A stretch of DNA of 64,000 bases from Cryptomeria japonica (Eukaryota > Streptophyta > Pinopsida > Cupressales > Cupressaceae), in contig NC_081406.1 of the NCBI RefSeq assembly GCF_030272615.1, positions 244,523,218-244,587,217 on the forward strand, written 5' to 3'. Positions 46,496 through 58,048 of this stretch are shown piece after piece. A program made the translations under genes and the position numbers. Position 1 is the stretch's first letter, and every line of letters begins with the position of its first letter. A model generated the notes under the pieces. The model ran no database searches, was not told the DNA's origin, and saw nothing but the letters and a program-made list of their open reading frames with translations.

Positions 46496-49329
46496 CTAAA
46501 ATGTATTCATTAGATCTAAAAAGCAACAAATCATGTGATGTCATATCAACACGCCAATAAAACATAACTTAGTGCACAACCATCTCACACACATTTTTGG
46601 GCCTTTTTGGATATCTCAATAAAAGCATGTTAATGTGTCATTGTATTTGATCACGTGGCCCTAAAATATTAGTTATAAGGAAGCTACTTTCCAAGAAAGT
46701 TGATGTAAAAATCGAGAGTGATTTAAAATTTTCATGTAGGATTTTCAGAAGCACAAATTTAGCGTGTTTAACTATTGGATCATCTCTTCTATCCATTAAC
46801 AAGCCTAAACCTAAACCTAAAATCATAGATGTATTTCAAGATTCCTACAAATTATTTTCTTTTGTTTTAATCATAAATGCCTCTACTACTTCATTGGATT
46901 TCATAATTTTAGATCTTATAATTTTGACTTGATTTAGATTAACATTTTTTATAAATGTGCAAATAATATTATCAATGTTGATGCAAATGAGTCACCTTCA
47001 TAGTGGCATTATAGTGTTTGTAAATTCTCAAAATTGTACAGGCTTGCATGATATTCCAATAATAACTTGGTAATCTAGTCCGTGACCTACATGACATGAA
47101 TAATATATTCTCACAACTTATCGACCTTGGCTTGGTGGAGTCTCTCATTATGCATTTAGGACCCTCCTCCATGTGCTCACCATCTTTGTTAACCACATAG
47201 TTAACTTATGCATCCCCTCCATCCTTCAAAATTGAGATTTTACACATCTAGCCAAGGGAGCAACCAAGAGACCTTGGACTCAGCTAGCTAACCCAATTTA
47301 ATTTATAGGATTGACCAATCAACCTATCATAGGAAAAGGAGTGACCCTACAATCTTTTTTGATTGTGAATCTTCTAGTTTTAGTAGTTTCTCTTCTAGAT
47401 TGGCCTTTGATTGAGTCTTATTGAGTCTTGATAAAATGATTTACTCCCTTTAATTGGAAGTTCTCTACTAAATTTTTAAACAAGTTATTTTTTTCTTCTT
47501 TAAGTAAGATTAAATGTCCAATCTTCATAGATGAAAAAACTCATCTAGGCCAAGTCTCAATATTCACTTATATGCAAAGGTTTGTGATTTCCTTACGATA
47601 TTGGAAACTTCTAAATCTTCCTTGCCAAGTTTAAAATAATCTTCAACCTTACTATAGCATTAATTCTTCCCTTTTGTACCTCCATCAAGAGGGGTTTCTC
47701 AAATTTGGAGAGTAGAAGACAACAAAAATTGAATCCTCTTTAAGGACACAAGGCATGCTATATTCAAATAAAATCCATAGAAGCTTCACACAATTTCCTC
47801 TATTCTATTTACTTTTATAAAACTTTTCTCTAAAAAATATAGTTCAAAGTAGTAATTAGATCAACAATTTATCAAGGAACAGAAACATTTCATTATTGTT
47901 TCTTTGTAAGATTTAGATTTTTTTTTTCTACTTACTACTTATTTAGATTAGACTAAATTTACATATTTATTTTTATTTAAATTTATTCATTTTTTTCAAA
48001 GCAGACTTCAAATTAAAACATATACAAAGTAGAACATCCCCATTTAAAAAAAGGGAATAAGATTCTTTCTTAAAATGGAATTTATATAAAACCACAAAAG
48101 AAACTATAGATCTAGGTGAATTCAATTCGATTAATTGCATTCTTTGAAAAAATATAAAAATAAATTTATTTCATTATTGTCAAAAAATAATTAAAAGAGA
48201 GTTAATTAGTTGCTTGCGTACATTTAAGAATTACAACATTCATTAACATTTTGAAAATAAAACACTAGGCTTATAAGTTAATAAGCTTTATAAACCTCTT
48301 AAACATAAAAGAATCATAAAATCACTCTACAAAAAAATTAATATATAATTCAGGTAAAATTAAGTAAATATGATAAATTGAGAAAAGCAAAAATCATCTA
48401 AATTTTTCTCCCAATATGTATTAGAGCTAAGAAAAAATACATGGGGGTATTTTAAGAAATATAGGAGTAACTTAATCTTGATACAAGAACCAATAACAAG
48501 ACAAGAGTTTCATAAAAGAGAGTTATCCCTCTTGGAATATTTAATGAAATTAGAAGAATAGGCATAAGAACTTTCGTCTCTTTTCCTAGAATGAGCTAAA
48601 TAAAATTTTCAACTAGTGATGAAACTAGATAGATTAGAATCACTACAACCACACATATCCAAATAAACACCATAAAAACTATCACCTATCATCAATAAGT
48701 CCTTCCTCATGAGGAGAGTAATTTGGTACAACCACTACCTAATTTAATAATTGTATTATCACGCATAAGGTTATCTTTCCTCATTAAGAGGGTATTTTTT
48801 TAGATCCTCTCTCACTTAGCATGCTCTTTCTACAATACTAGGAGTGATTTAATTCATTCCAATAGAAAGGGCATAGTGCATGTTCTATCTTGTGTCCATC
48901 TCATACTTTTATGGTAGGTCAACTAAGGGTATCACATATTTTGGTGAACCTAATGTGAAGGTAAATAATTTTGCACAAGCTCTCTTATTTCTTTATGCTT
49001 TCATTCCATTTCACCTTTAACTTTGTTTATCATCTCAATTATTCTATAGCTTCAAGGTAGTTGTAAATATATTGAGACTAACAATATCAGAAAGACACTT
49101 TCTCTCCATTAAAACCAACCTTCCTTGATTTAGTCGAGATATATCCGCACTTATCCCATGACACCTATCTCAAAATTTCATAATTATTACGATACAAACA
49201 TAAATTGCAAGTAATCAAGGAATAGTATATATAGGGGATAATGACTTATAACTTTGGATAACCCCATGTTAGAAAATAAGAGTGGTTCATAATATAAGAA
49301 GCTTCAAATCAACTATAAACCAGATCTGA
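46496..49329. other. No gene seen
   Basis: About 2.8 kb of AT-rich DNA. Short frames (46638-46826, 46972-47196 minus) lack recognisable features. Confidence 0.5.
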
Positions 49330-49640
49330 TAGTGTTTACCACATGAAAATAAAATGTTTTATTACAAAAAATGGTAACACCATAGAAAACTGAACACATA
49401 ACACCATGATTACATGGAGAAACCCTTGTGGAAAAAAATCCACCAAGAAAAGAGGGTAAATCTATATTATTCTTCAAAGAGATTACAATACATAGAGATT
49501 TATTTAATCTTGCATTGAATCCAATAGCATTTGTGTTCTTCTAAAACATCTCATATTATCTCCAACTCAACTCCTCAATATATAGGCTCATGGGGCTCAA
49601 AATAACACCATAATGTTGGCATGTGTTTTTCATTGATGTT
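49330..49640. repeat. LTR relic(s)
   Basis: Read on the minus strand, 49380-49460 contains GGATTTTTTTCCACAAGG with GTTTCTCCATGTAATC and GTGTTATGTG, the same LTR module found in the copia and Sirevirus-like LTRs. On the plus strand, TGTTGGCATGTGTTTTTCAT at 49615 resembles an LTR start. The opposite orientations suggest two broken pieces. Confidence 0.4.
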
Positions 49641-49675
49641 AAATGGTGAGTTTGATTGTCAGAACTTTATCATTT

Positions 49676-49829
49676 GTTTGAACAATATTGAAAGAAATTG
49701 AATATGGATTTGTTCAAGAGATTATATGGTGGTAGCTTATGAAAAATATGCATTGTTTGAACAATATTGAAAGAAATTGAATATGGATTTGTTCAAGGGA
49801 TTATATGGTGGTAGCTTATGAAAAATATT
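49676..49829 (+). repeat. 79-bp tandem duplication
   Basis: GTTTGAACAATATTGAAAGA and the following sequence through GCTTATGAAAAATAT is present twice (49676-49754 and 49755-49829) with one or two differences; a recent duplication. Confidence 0.9.
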
Positions 49830-50248
49830 TTTTCTTATTAATAAGAATGACAATTTGGTCTAGAGGACATTTAAGTCTTGTCTACATGGCAATAGGATCT
49901 AATCAATAGCGACAAGAAATTAAAGAAAGAAAAATAAACAACATAAATGTTATAAACCATTTAAATATTTTTTAAGGTCAATTTTTAATCTTCATATGGC
50001 ATGGACATGAAGATCTAAGATCAGTTTTTAAACTACCAACATCTATTTCATGTAAAAGAAGATTGACGGGTAGTTAAAAGATTCTATTCAGCGTGTACAA
50101 GATTTTTCTAACTATCTTGCAGTGATGGACTTGTTGATTTAAACAAAAACCTTTATTTTGTGGGGTTGATCGAGGTGTTAAATAATATAACAATTTTTTT
50201 ATTTTGTAGAGAATACAATGGGGATGATAGAAGAACATTAATATTATG

Positions 50249-51462
50249 TGTAGCGTCCTAAAATTGTGACACTTGCAATTTCGACTGCATTTCGGTCTTC
50301 ACGATGGCGACGCAACACACAACCTGAATGGAGACCCCAAAACTTGCTCACGACACCAAAAACTGCATTTTTCAAGCACCCTGGCCTGAACCTCCTTGCA
50401 CCCTGCTGTCCCGGGAGGTGGGACCAGTCCTTCAGGACCAGGGCGCCCAGCGCCCTGGTCCCTGGGTCCTATTTTGGGCCCGGTCTCCTAAGGGGCTCGA
50501 GTCTTTTTGATTGCAAATTGGAAATAAACTTCCCTGGTCGGCCTAAGGTCGGGAAAATCAGTCTATCAGCCCTAAATGACAAGTATATAAACTACATTTT
50601 CCTCTTTCATTCGATATGATGGAAAAGGCGTGGAAACTATACTCAAGCATTCAAGCATTCAAGCATTCCTTCAAGCAATTGATCATTTCAAGTCTCCATT
50701 CAAGACTAAGTGTTGCATTCAAGTCAAGGATTCAACCATTGAAGAGGAGATCACTTACTACATGCTACTACAACATACAACATACAACATCTAAACCTTC
50801 GCACATAAGGATACAAACATCCTTAGAACAAGGTATTAGTACTTGTTTTACATTACAGTCATTTACATTTATAGCACTTGCTCATTTCTTGGTTAATTCC
50901 AAAACCGGGGTTTGACCTAAAGGCAAACCCCTAATCCCTAACCCCCCAATCGTCTTCGCTTTTTTGTGTGTAGGTTGCAAGTACGCGGCTGAGATTGAAG
51001 ATCTGGAATCCTTGTGCAGAGACGAACCGATCCCCCTTCGTTTGACGGATTTTTCGGAGGACCGTGGCCCCGGGCGCCATCGTCCCGACAACTTTTGCTC
51101 AAATTTGCAGGACAGCGCCGTATCGACATTCTACTGTTAATTCCAGGTCCGCAGCTTCATCCTATAACCCGAACTCAGTTTATAAGCGAATCTTTATGAC
51201 TTTCTATGTATTCTTGGCTTAATTTCCTTAACAACATTCTTTACAAAAGAGGGTAGCCTTGCTTTCCTAACCCTTGAAATTCATTTAGCATCCAATCTTA
51301 CATTGTGTGGGATTGGATCTTATGAGTTTCAACCCCTCTTTTGAATGTAAAGTCTCTCCCCTAAGTGAAAACCATCGAATCCTAGCGAACCTCCCTTCTC
51401 TCTCCTCGGAGTCGGAAGAGGGGAGAACAACTAGGGTTCGATCGCGATTTTTCCGCTTTACA
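50249..51462 (+). repeat. 5' LTR of the gypsy-like element
   Basis: TGTAGCGTCC...CGCTTTACA. A TATA box TATATAAA lies at 50584-50591, so transcription probably starts near 50615, giving a U3 of about 365 bp. A perfect 12-bp-arm hairpin lies in U3 at 50435-50461. Short open frames inside it are repeated in the other LTR and are not genes. Confidence 0.95.
50435..50461. repeat. Perfect GC-rich hairpin in the LTR
   Basis: GGACCAGGGCGC and GCGCCCTGGTCC are exact reverse complements separated by CCA, about 120 bp upstream of the TATA box. It is preserved exactly in the 3' LTR at 57016-57042. Confidence 0.9.
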
Positions 51463-51485
51463 TTTTGGTGAACCCGACGTGAATA
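51463..51485 (+). promoter_or_regulatory. Putative primer binding site
   Basis: TTTTGGTGAACCCGACGTGA follows the 5' LTR. TGGTGAACCCGACGTG has the TGG start expected for pairing with a tRNA CCA end, but I cannot name the tRNA with certainty. Confidence 0.6.
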
Positions 51486-52643
51486 TCCTTTCTGATTTTT
51501 CATGCTTAGATCTGAAATTTGATTCCTTGATTACATTTCCATGTTTGATCTTTTGCAAAATTTTAGAGGTGATTGCATAAAAACCCTAAATTTTCTTTTT
51601 GAACATTGAACTTGCGAAATGTTTAATTGTTAATGCTTGCTTCAGATCTGCTTTTCTATTACAAATTATCAATTCATATCTGTACTTTAATTTTGGAAAT
51701 TAAGTGGTTAAATGTCAAAAACCTAATTTTTGAAACCCTCTTAATTCAACCTTTGTTTGACAATTTGACCGATCAAAACATCTCCAAATTAGCTGTAACT
51801 TTGGATTCTGTAATAAAATCACAATATCTTTCATCCCTGAAAATTTGGAAAAAAGTTGCAAGGACCGTGTTGCACTCCGAGCGCCATCGTCCCCGACATT
51901 TTTTCCAAAATTTCGGGAGCGAGATCTTGTTGTATTTTCCTACTAAAATCCAGAATTTTGGCTGATTTTGTCAATTATAACACTTTCAAAATTACAGTCA
52001 AAGTTGGTCTTGCGATTGCTTGGTCTAAGGCTTCTAATCATTCAAAAATTGTTGAAATTGAAATTTTGTGTCAAAATTGTGTTCTTACAGTCCTAAATCT
52101 GAAAATTGTGTTTGCATTCATTCGAAATTTCAGTGCTTTATTCAAATTCTTGCATTTTGTGACTTTTGAAATTAAGTGCTTAATTACAACAACTTTGATT
52201 TCCGCTTTCAAAATTGAATTTTGCATGAAATTGAGTCAATTTTTAAATTTCAAAACTTGCACTGCTTTTGACATTCCCTCTAAAATCATAAAATTCAAAA
52301 TTTCAGTTTCCCTCTCTTTTTCAAAATTCAAAATTTTGCATTTTTCGACAATCTTGATAGGGTTCAATTTTGAGATTGCAACTTTTATTTGGCCTATCTA
52401 CAGATCGTAAAATCACTCAATTTTTTCAGATTAGCTCTAAAATCATCATACCTTTTATCCCTGCAAATTTCGAAAAAAGTTGCAAGGACCGTGTTGCACT
52501 CCGAGCGCCACGGTCCCGAACATTTTTTCCGAAATTTCGGGAGACTGTTGTGATTGCATTTAACAGCTTAAATCTGGAAGATTGGCTGTTTTTACTGAAA
52601 ATTGCTACCTCTAAATTCAAAATTTTCTCTTTCTCTCTAGTGC
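51486..52643 (+). other. Leader of the gypsy-like element with a 90-bp direct repeat
   Basis: An AT-rich leader. Two copies of a 93-95-bp block (51827-51919 and 52449-52543) share GAAAAAAGTTGCAAGGACCG with TGTTGCACTCCGAGCGCCA and TTTCGGGAG. A related, shorter form is in the LTR near 51057-51110 (GGACCGTGGCCCCGGGCGCC, ATCGTCCCGACA). Short open frames here (51627-52410) are probably not translated. Confidence 0.65.
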
Positions 52644-55600
52644 ATGAGTTTTACAACAGTAAGCCCTACTTACACTATTCCCGTTAGACGAAGCCGTAGA
52701 ATTAAGTTCTTCCGAGGTTTAACTACCGAGGAGATGGAACCTAATTTGAATAGCCTTTTTAACGAGGACATGGGTAATTCCTCTAATCCTCCGAATGATG
52801 AAGAAGCTCTCCATGAAATTTCCGTTGAACAACTTTCGAAATTGGATAACCAATTTGACGATTTTCACCAATGGATGTCTCATGAGTATCCCGATAGTCA
52901 AGCTCTTCCTTTAATTGAGGGTCTAAAACGCATGCTTCAAAGTGATAAGAATGGAATTGATGTTTTACGTGGTATCGCACATATTGTGGATTCGAATGTG
53001 ATGCCTATGAAGAGTTGTGTTGAATCTTTAGGTTATACACAACCTCCTACACAAGTCAATCATTCTATTCCTTTGACCACTCCTGTTGCTAGTATACCTA
53101 CCTTTACATCAAACATCATGGCTACCTCTATACAAGACATTCCTCCTATGATTACCAGTCATGGGGGCAATTCTCCTTCTTCAATTAATCCTCTTCCTTC
53201 ATTCAATCCAACTTCTTCGTACATTCCTTCAATGAGTGTTCCTATTACATCCTCACAAATGAACATGACGCAAGGGGGCAATTCATTTAACCATTCCATC
53301 CCTCCTTGTAGTGTTCCTCTTGTCCAATCATCCCCTATGATTGATTATCATAGAGTCCCACCACCTTATTCTCTACCTTCTTTCAATAACATAACACCTC
53401 CATCTCAATCTAACACACCTAATATGAATTCTTCGACTGAAGCGACCATTAACAATCTTGCACAAACTGTCTCTTCTTTACAGCAACAAATTGCCTCTAT
53501 GAATCAATCTAAGTTTAGTGTGCCTACATTTGATGTTGCGAGCCCACTTTCTCTTGATATTGTTCGAGCTATTCCTCCTAAACATGTTGAAATCCCGCGT
53601 TTGGAGCTCTATAATGGTAAAGGAGATCCTCTAACACATGTTAAGACTTTTCAAACAATTTGTACTGATTTTGCTTATGACCCAAGGTTGCTTGCAAAAC
53701 TGTTCACTAGAACATTAAGAGACAAAGCCCTACAATGGTATTGCTCGTTGCCTTCCTATTCTATTACTTCTTTTGAACAACTTGCAAATGCTTTCATTCA
53801 ACAATTTCAAAACAATATAAGTCCTAAAGTTACTTTGATTGATTTAATGCATTGTAAACAAGGTGTTAAAGAAAAAGTGACTGATTTCATTGGTAGATAT
53901 AAGCATTTGTATGCTCAAATTTCTTTTCCAGTGCCTGATAATGATATTCAAAGAATCTTTATTTCTAATTTGCAAAAAGATATTCGAGACAAACTTCTGT
54001 TTTCTGAGTTTACTTCTTTCCAACAGTTGTGTGCCACTCTTCACAATTATCAACTGACTGTGAGTCAAATGGAACAATCACATCCTATGGCTCCGAGTGA
54101 TAAGAGTGATAGCAGTCAACAACCATTTGGGAAGTTTAAACCGAATAGAGATTCCATCAAATTCAATGAAAACATTATCAACAACAATGTGAATGCAGCA
54201 TCAGGTGTGCCTCCTATTTCTAAATTTTTCAAGAAAGAAAGAAAGTATACTCCTTTGAATGAATCATTGCATGGTATTATGAATAAGTTATTGGAACAAA
54301 ATGTGCTTACTCTTCCTCCTATAAGACAAATTGATCCTGCAAAGATTACTTCCCCTTATTTTGATCATAAAGCTTTTTGTCATTTTCATCGTCAGCCTGG
54401 TCATGATACTGAAAAATGTTTTTCTTTAAAGGGTAAAATTCAGGATTTGATTGATAATAATACTATCTCTGTTTCTGGAGTGAATGATAAAGGCAACACA
54501 TCTGTAGCTCCTCCTAATCAAAATCTTCAGATTTTCACTGATCCATTGCCTTCTCATACCTCTAATGCAATTGAGGCTAATGATTCCTCTCTCTCATCTG
54601 ATGGTCTCGTGTCTATGACTCCGAATGTGATTAACTTTGTAGAGCAGCAAGAAATCCCTAAAGAACCTTCCATCACATTTGATTCTAGTGAAACCATTAG
54701 AGCACCTGATGGTCCTTTATACATAGTTGCAAAAGTCAAGAATACACCTTGCCGTGGAGTGCTTATTGATCCGTCGTGCATGATTAATGTTATTACTGAA
54801 GAATTTCTTTTTACTTTGCAATTGAATCAAGTGATCTATGACAAAACAGATGTGGTTGTGAAATTATTTGATGCCTTTTCTTCTCCTGCAATTGGTTCTA
54901 TTACATTGCCTATTGAGGTCCATAACAAATCCCTTGATGTGAACTTTGCTATTATTCCATCTTCCGAACAATTTCGTGTGAAGCTTGGCTATCCTTGGCT
55001 ATCTTCCATGAAAGCTATTGCTTCCCCTATTCATAAGTGTTTGAAATTTCCCCATAATGGTGAAATTGTTACTGTCAATCATAGTCTCTTTAAACCAGCT
55101 GAAAGAACCTCTAGTGTTCCTATTGATTACTTTTGGCCTAAACAATTCCAATCTCTTCCTCAGCGAAGTGATCATCTTTTTAAATCTTATCAAAAGTGGA
55201 AAACAGATATGATCCTATCTCTAAGTGAACCTAGAACACCTAAACTTGACATTCCTATTATTCTTGAGAAGGAAATTCTTCCTTTGAAAGATAAAACTAA
55301 TGTCTTTCCTCAAGAAGATCCCCAACCCATCCCTATGGATGTGACTATGTCTATGCCTAATAAACCTTCTAAGAGTAGACCTATACCTCCTTGTCATGAT
55401 GGACTTGGGCTTCTCCCTAAACCAAATATTCCTCCTTTATATGGAGCAGTTCCTCCTCTTTCTTTTTATAGAGAGAAGAGACCTTCTTCTTCTCCTATTA
55501 TCCAGCCTAAGAGACCACAACCTAAACACCCAAGTGATAAGGATGAGAACATTCCTCCTCATCTATCTTCTACACTTCCTACTAAGACTAGACGTAATCA

Positions 55601-56087
55601 TTCTGCACGCGAACGCCGACGAAAGCGTCGTCTTAGAGCTCAAGCAGCCGCTTCTCAAAATTTACAATCTCTAAAAACACCTTCAACAAGCATTATTCCA
55701 TTTTCTCCTCAGCCGGATATTGAGCCTAAATCTCCTAAACACAAGATACATGATGGTCTTGATCCTGTGCGAGTTAAAGATCCTATTTTTATAAATCTTG
55801 ATGATGATATAGATGAAAATGTTATGCATGATGAAAATGTTACTCCTCTTGCTTCTGATAGTGAATATGAACTTGTTGATATTGACAACCATTTATCTAA
55901 TGAATTTTCTAAAGCACTTATCCTAGCTCCTAGACAAGAACAACGTGGCTTGGAACATGAACATAGCCCTTGTTTGGATCTTGTGATAGCTCCATCTGCT
56001 GTGTTGGATGTTCCTCCTCTAGCATGTTCCCTGCCTTCCCGAAACATTGATCAGCAAGATCGGGGGGTAGATGACGTGCTAGACTAG
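52644..56087 (+). CDS. Intact gag-protease-like polyprotein, 1147 aa
   Basis: The ATG at 52644 opens MSFTTVSPTYTIPVRRSRRI with no internal stop to 56085. Residues about 1-300 are Ser/Pro/Thr-rich and low complexity. Residues about 312-476 form a Ty3/gypsy Gag (Retrotrans_gag) domain: IPRLELYNGKGDPLTHVKTF, LRDKALQWYCSLP, FIQQFQNNISPK, RIFISNLQKDIRDKL. A CCHC-like knuckle CHFHRQPGHDTEKC is near residue 578, with His in the second metal position and the LKGKIQDLID tail usual in plant gypsy Gag. A retropepsin-like fold follows at about 689-790 (LYIVAKVKNTPCRGVLIDPS, MINVITEEFL, LGYPWLSSM). The active-site triplet is DPS rather than DTG/DSG, so activity is doubtful. The C-terminus has a basic cluster (RERRRKRRLRAQAA) and acidic stretches. 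Neighbours are the leader and the PPT; no pol follows. Confidence 0.85.
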   Translation: MSFTTVSPTYTIPVRRSRRIKFFRGLTTEEMEPNLNSLFNEDMGNSSNPPNDEEALHEISVEQLSKLDNQFDDFHQWMSHEYPDSQALPLIEGLKRMLQSDKNGIDVLRGIAHIVDSNVMPMKSCVESLGYTQPPTQVNHSIPLTTPVASIPTFTSNIMATSIQDIPPMITSHGGNSPSSINPLPSFNPTSSYIPSMSVPITSSQMNMTQGGNSFNHSIPPCSVPLVQSSPMIDYHRVPPPYSLPSFNNITPPSQSNTPNMNSSTEATINNLAQTVSSLQQQIASMNQSKFSVPTFDVASPLSLDIVRAIPPKHVEIPRLELYNGKGDPLTHVKTFQTICTDFAYDPRLLAKLFTRTLRDKALQWYCSLPSYSITSFEQLANAFIQQFQNNISPKVTLIDLMHCKQGVKEKVTDFIGRYKHLYAQISFPVPDNDIQRIFISNLQKDIRDKLLFSEFTSFQQLCATLHNYQLTVSQMEQSHPMAPSDKSDSSQQPFGKFKPNRDSIKFNENIINNNVNAASGVPPISKFFKKERKYTPLNESLHGIMNKLLEQNVLTLPPIRQIDPAKITSPYFDHKAFCHFHRQPGHDTEKCFSLKGKIQDLIDNNTISVSGVNDKGNTSVAPPNQNLQIFTDPLPSHTSNAIEANDSSLSSDGLVSMTPNVINFVEQQEIPKEPSITFDSSETIRAPDGPLYIVAKVKNTPCRGVLIDPSCMINVITEEFLFTLQLNQVIYDKTDVVVKLFDAFSSPAIGSITLPIEVHNKSLDVNFAIIPSSEQFRVKLGYPWLSSMKAIASPIHKCLKFPHNGEIVTVNHSLFKPAERTSSVPIDYFWPKQFQSLPQRSDHLFKSYQKWKTDMILSLSEPRTPKLDIPIILEKEILPLKDKTNVFPQEDPQPIPMDVTMSMPNKPSKSRPIPPCHDGLGLLPKPNIPPLYGAVPPLSFYREKRPSSSPIIQPKRPQPKHPSDKDENIPPHLSSTLPTKTRRNHSARERRRKRRLRAQAAASQNLQSLKTPSTSIIPFSPQPDIEPKSPKHKIHDGLDPVRVKDPIFINLDDDIDENVMHDENVTPLASDSEYELVDIDNHLSNEFSKALILAPRQEQRGLEHEHSPCLDLVIAPSAVLDVPPLACSLPSRNIDQQDRGVDDVLD

Positions 56088-56829
56088 TTACATTAGCATA
56101 GCAGATTCTCTCCTCCTCTCTTGTGTTACTTCTTCTATATGTTATTCTCATTCTTCTATTTGTTGTCCTTAGTGTTGTCTACTTGAGGACAATGCAAAGC
56201 ATTGAGATCTCTTTTGGTCTCTCTCATGTTGACTCAAAAGACACATGTGTTCCCTTCTTCTAGGCGACCTTCCTTGATTGGGGAATGAAGAAAAATTATG
56301 CATACATACATATGATATATACATGAATTATCATACAGCATACTGACCCCGAGGAAAGCGAAGTCACCTCGTGCTTTGTGTTTTGTGTCTATTATCCTTG
56401 GGTTTATCTCACACTTGGGGGCTAAATCCTTGCGATAACGTGCTCCTTTCCTTTCTCATTTCCTATTTGTATCACTACGTTACAACAATCACCCCCGTTG
56501 AGGCGCGTGCGATCGCTTTAACGTAGGGGGGCATACACCCTGTCTATCCCTTCACGATACTTGAAAATTTCTTGGCGAAATTAGCTTTGTCTTGAAAATT
56601 TTTGGTATTTCTTTTGCATGACTCATAGTGAGGGAACCTTACTACTGACAGTCATGGTTCTCCCTCGTGATCTTCCCTTTTACTTTGTCAATCGAAGTCG
56701 TAAGATCCTTAGTCCACTAGGGGCTTGGTGTATCTTGCCTCCTTGACGTGGTGAAAGTCTTTCAATGTTGTTTCCTTGTACTTTACCGGAAGTATGAGCA
56801 TACATACTCCCGCTAAAGTGGGGGCTAAA
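56088..56829 (+). other. 3' non-coding region with two PPT-like tracts
   Basis: TACTTGAGGACAATGCAAAG after the ORF is typical of plant gypsy 3' regions. AAAGTGGGGGCTAAA (56815-56829) abuts the 3' LTR and is the likely PPT; CACTTGGGGGCTAAAT at about 56413 is a second, similar tract. Confidence 0.7.
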
Positions 56830-58043
56830 TGTAGCATCCTAAAATTGTGACACTTGCAATTTCGACTGCATTTCGGTCTTCACGATGGCGACGCAACACG
56901 CAACCTGAATGGAGACCCCAAAACTTGCTCACGACACCAAAAACTGCATTTTTCAAGCACCCTGGCCTGAACCTCCTTGCACCCTGCTGTCTTGGGAGGT
57001 GGGACCAGTCCTTCAGGACCAGGGCGCCCAGCGCCCTGGTCCCTGGGTCCTATTTTGGGCCCGGTCTCCTAAGGGGCTCGGGTCTTTTTGATTGCAAATT
57101 GGAAATAAACTTCCCTGGTCGGCCTAAGGTCGAGAAAATCAGTCTATCAGCCCTAAATGACAAGTATATAAACTACATTTTCCTCTTTCATTCGATATGA
57201 TGGAAAAGGCATGGAAACTATACTCAAGCATTCAAGCATTCAAGCATTCCTTCAAGCAATTGATCATTTCAAGTCTCCATTCAAGGCTAAGTGTTGCATT
57301 CAAGTCAAGGATTCAACCATTGAAGAGGAGATCACTTACTACATGCTACTACAACATACAACATACAACATCTAAACCTTCGCACATAAGGATACAAACA
57401 TCCTTAGAACAAGGTATTAGTACTTGTTTTACATTACAGTCATTTACATTTATAGCACTTGCTCATTTCTTGGTTAATTCCAAAACCGGGGTTTGACCTA
57501 AAGGCAAACCCCTAATCCCTAACCCCCCAATCGTCTTCGCTTTTCTGTGTGTAGGTTGCAGGTACGCGGCTGAGATTGAAGATCTGGAATCCTTGTGCAG
57601 AGACGAACCGATCCCCCTTCGTTTGACGGATTTTTCGGAGGACCGTGGCGCCGGGCGCCATCGTCCCGACAACTTTTGCTCAAATTTGCAGGACAACACC
57701 GTATCGACATTCTACTGTTAATTCCAGGTCCGCAGCTTCATCCTATAACCCGAACTTAGTTTATAAGCGAATCTTTATGACTTTCTATGTATTCTTGGCT
57801 TAATTTCCTTAACAACATTCTTTACAAAAGAGGGTAGCCTTGCTTTCCTAACCCTTGAAATTCATTTAGCATCCAATCTTACATTGTGTGGGATTGGATC
57901 TTATGAGTTTCAACCCCTCTTTTGAATGTAAAGTCTCTCCCCTAAGTGAAAACCATCGAATCCTAGCGAACCTCCCTTCTCTCTCCTCGGAGTCGGAAGA
58001 GGGGAAAACAACTAGGGTTCGATCGCGATTTTTCCGCTTTACA
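56830..58043 (+). repeat. 3' LTR of the gypsy-like element
   Basis: 1214 bp, the same length as the 5' LTR and nearly identical to it; it begins TGTAGCATCC (A for G at one position) and ends CGCTTTACA before the target-site copy TTATG. Confidence 0.95.
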
Positions 58044-58048
58044 TTATG

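Larger units (their letters stand above)
50249..58043 (+). mobile_element. Young non-autonomous Ty3/gypsy-like LTR element (gag-protease only)
   Basis: LTRs at 50249-51462 and 56830-58043 are both 1214 bp and differ at only about 15-17 positions by eye, mostly transitions. Perfect target-site duplications TTATG lie at 50244-50248 and 58044-58048. Between them are a PBS-like sequence, a 1.2-kb leader, one intact 1147-codon ORF, 0.7 kb of non-coding DNA and a PPT. There is no RT, RNase H or integrase. This is the layout known as TR-GAG. The intact ORF and near-identical LTRs indicate recent movement, so an active autonomous partner probably existed recently in the genome. Confidence 0.95.

Noticed and set aside
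50266-50915. ORFs of 117 and 99 codons repeated at 56847-57496
   Set aside because: Both are inside the gypsy-like LTRs; no coding signature beyond LTR duplication.
52719-56151. Minus-strand ORFs across the gag-protease frame
   Set aside because: Shadows of the intact plus-strand 1147-codon ORF.
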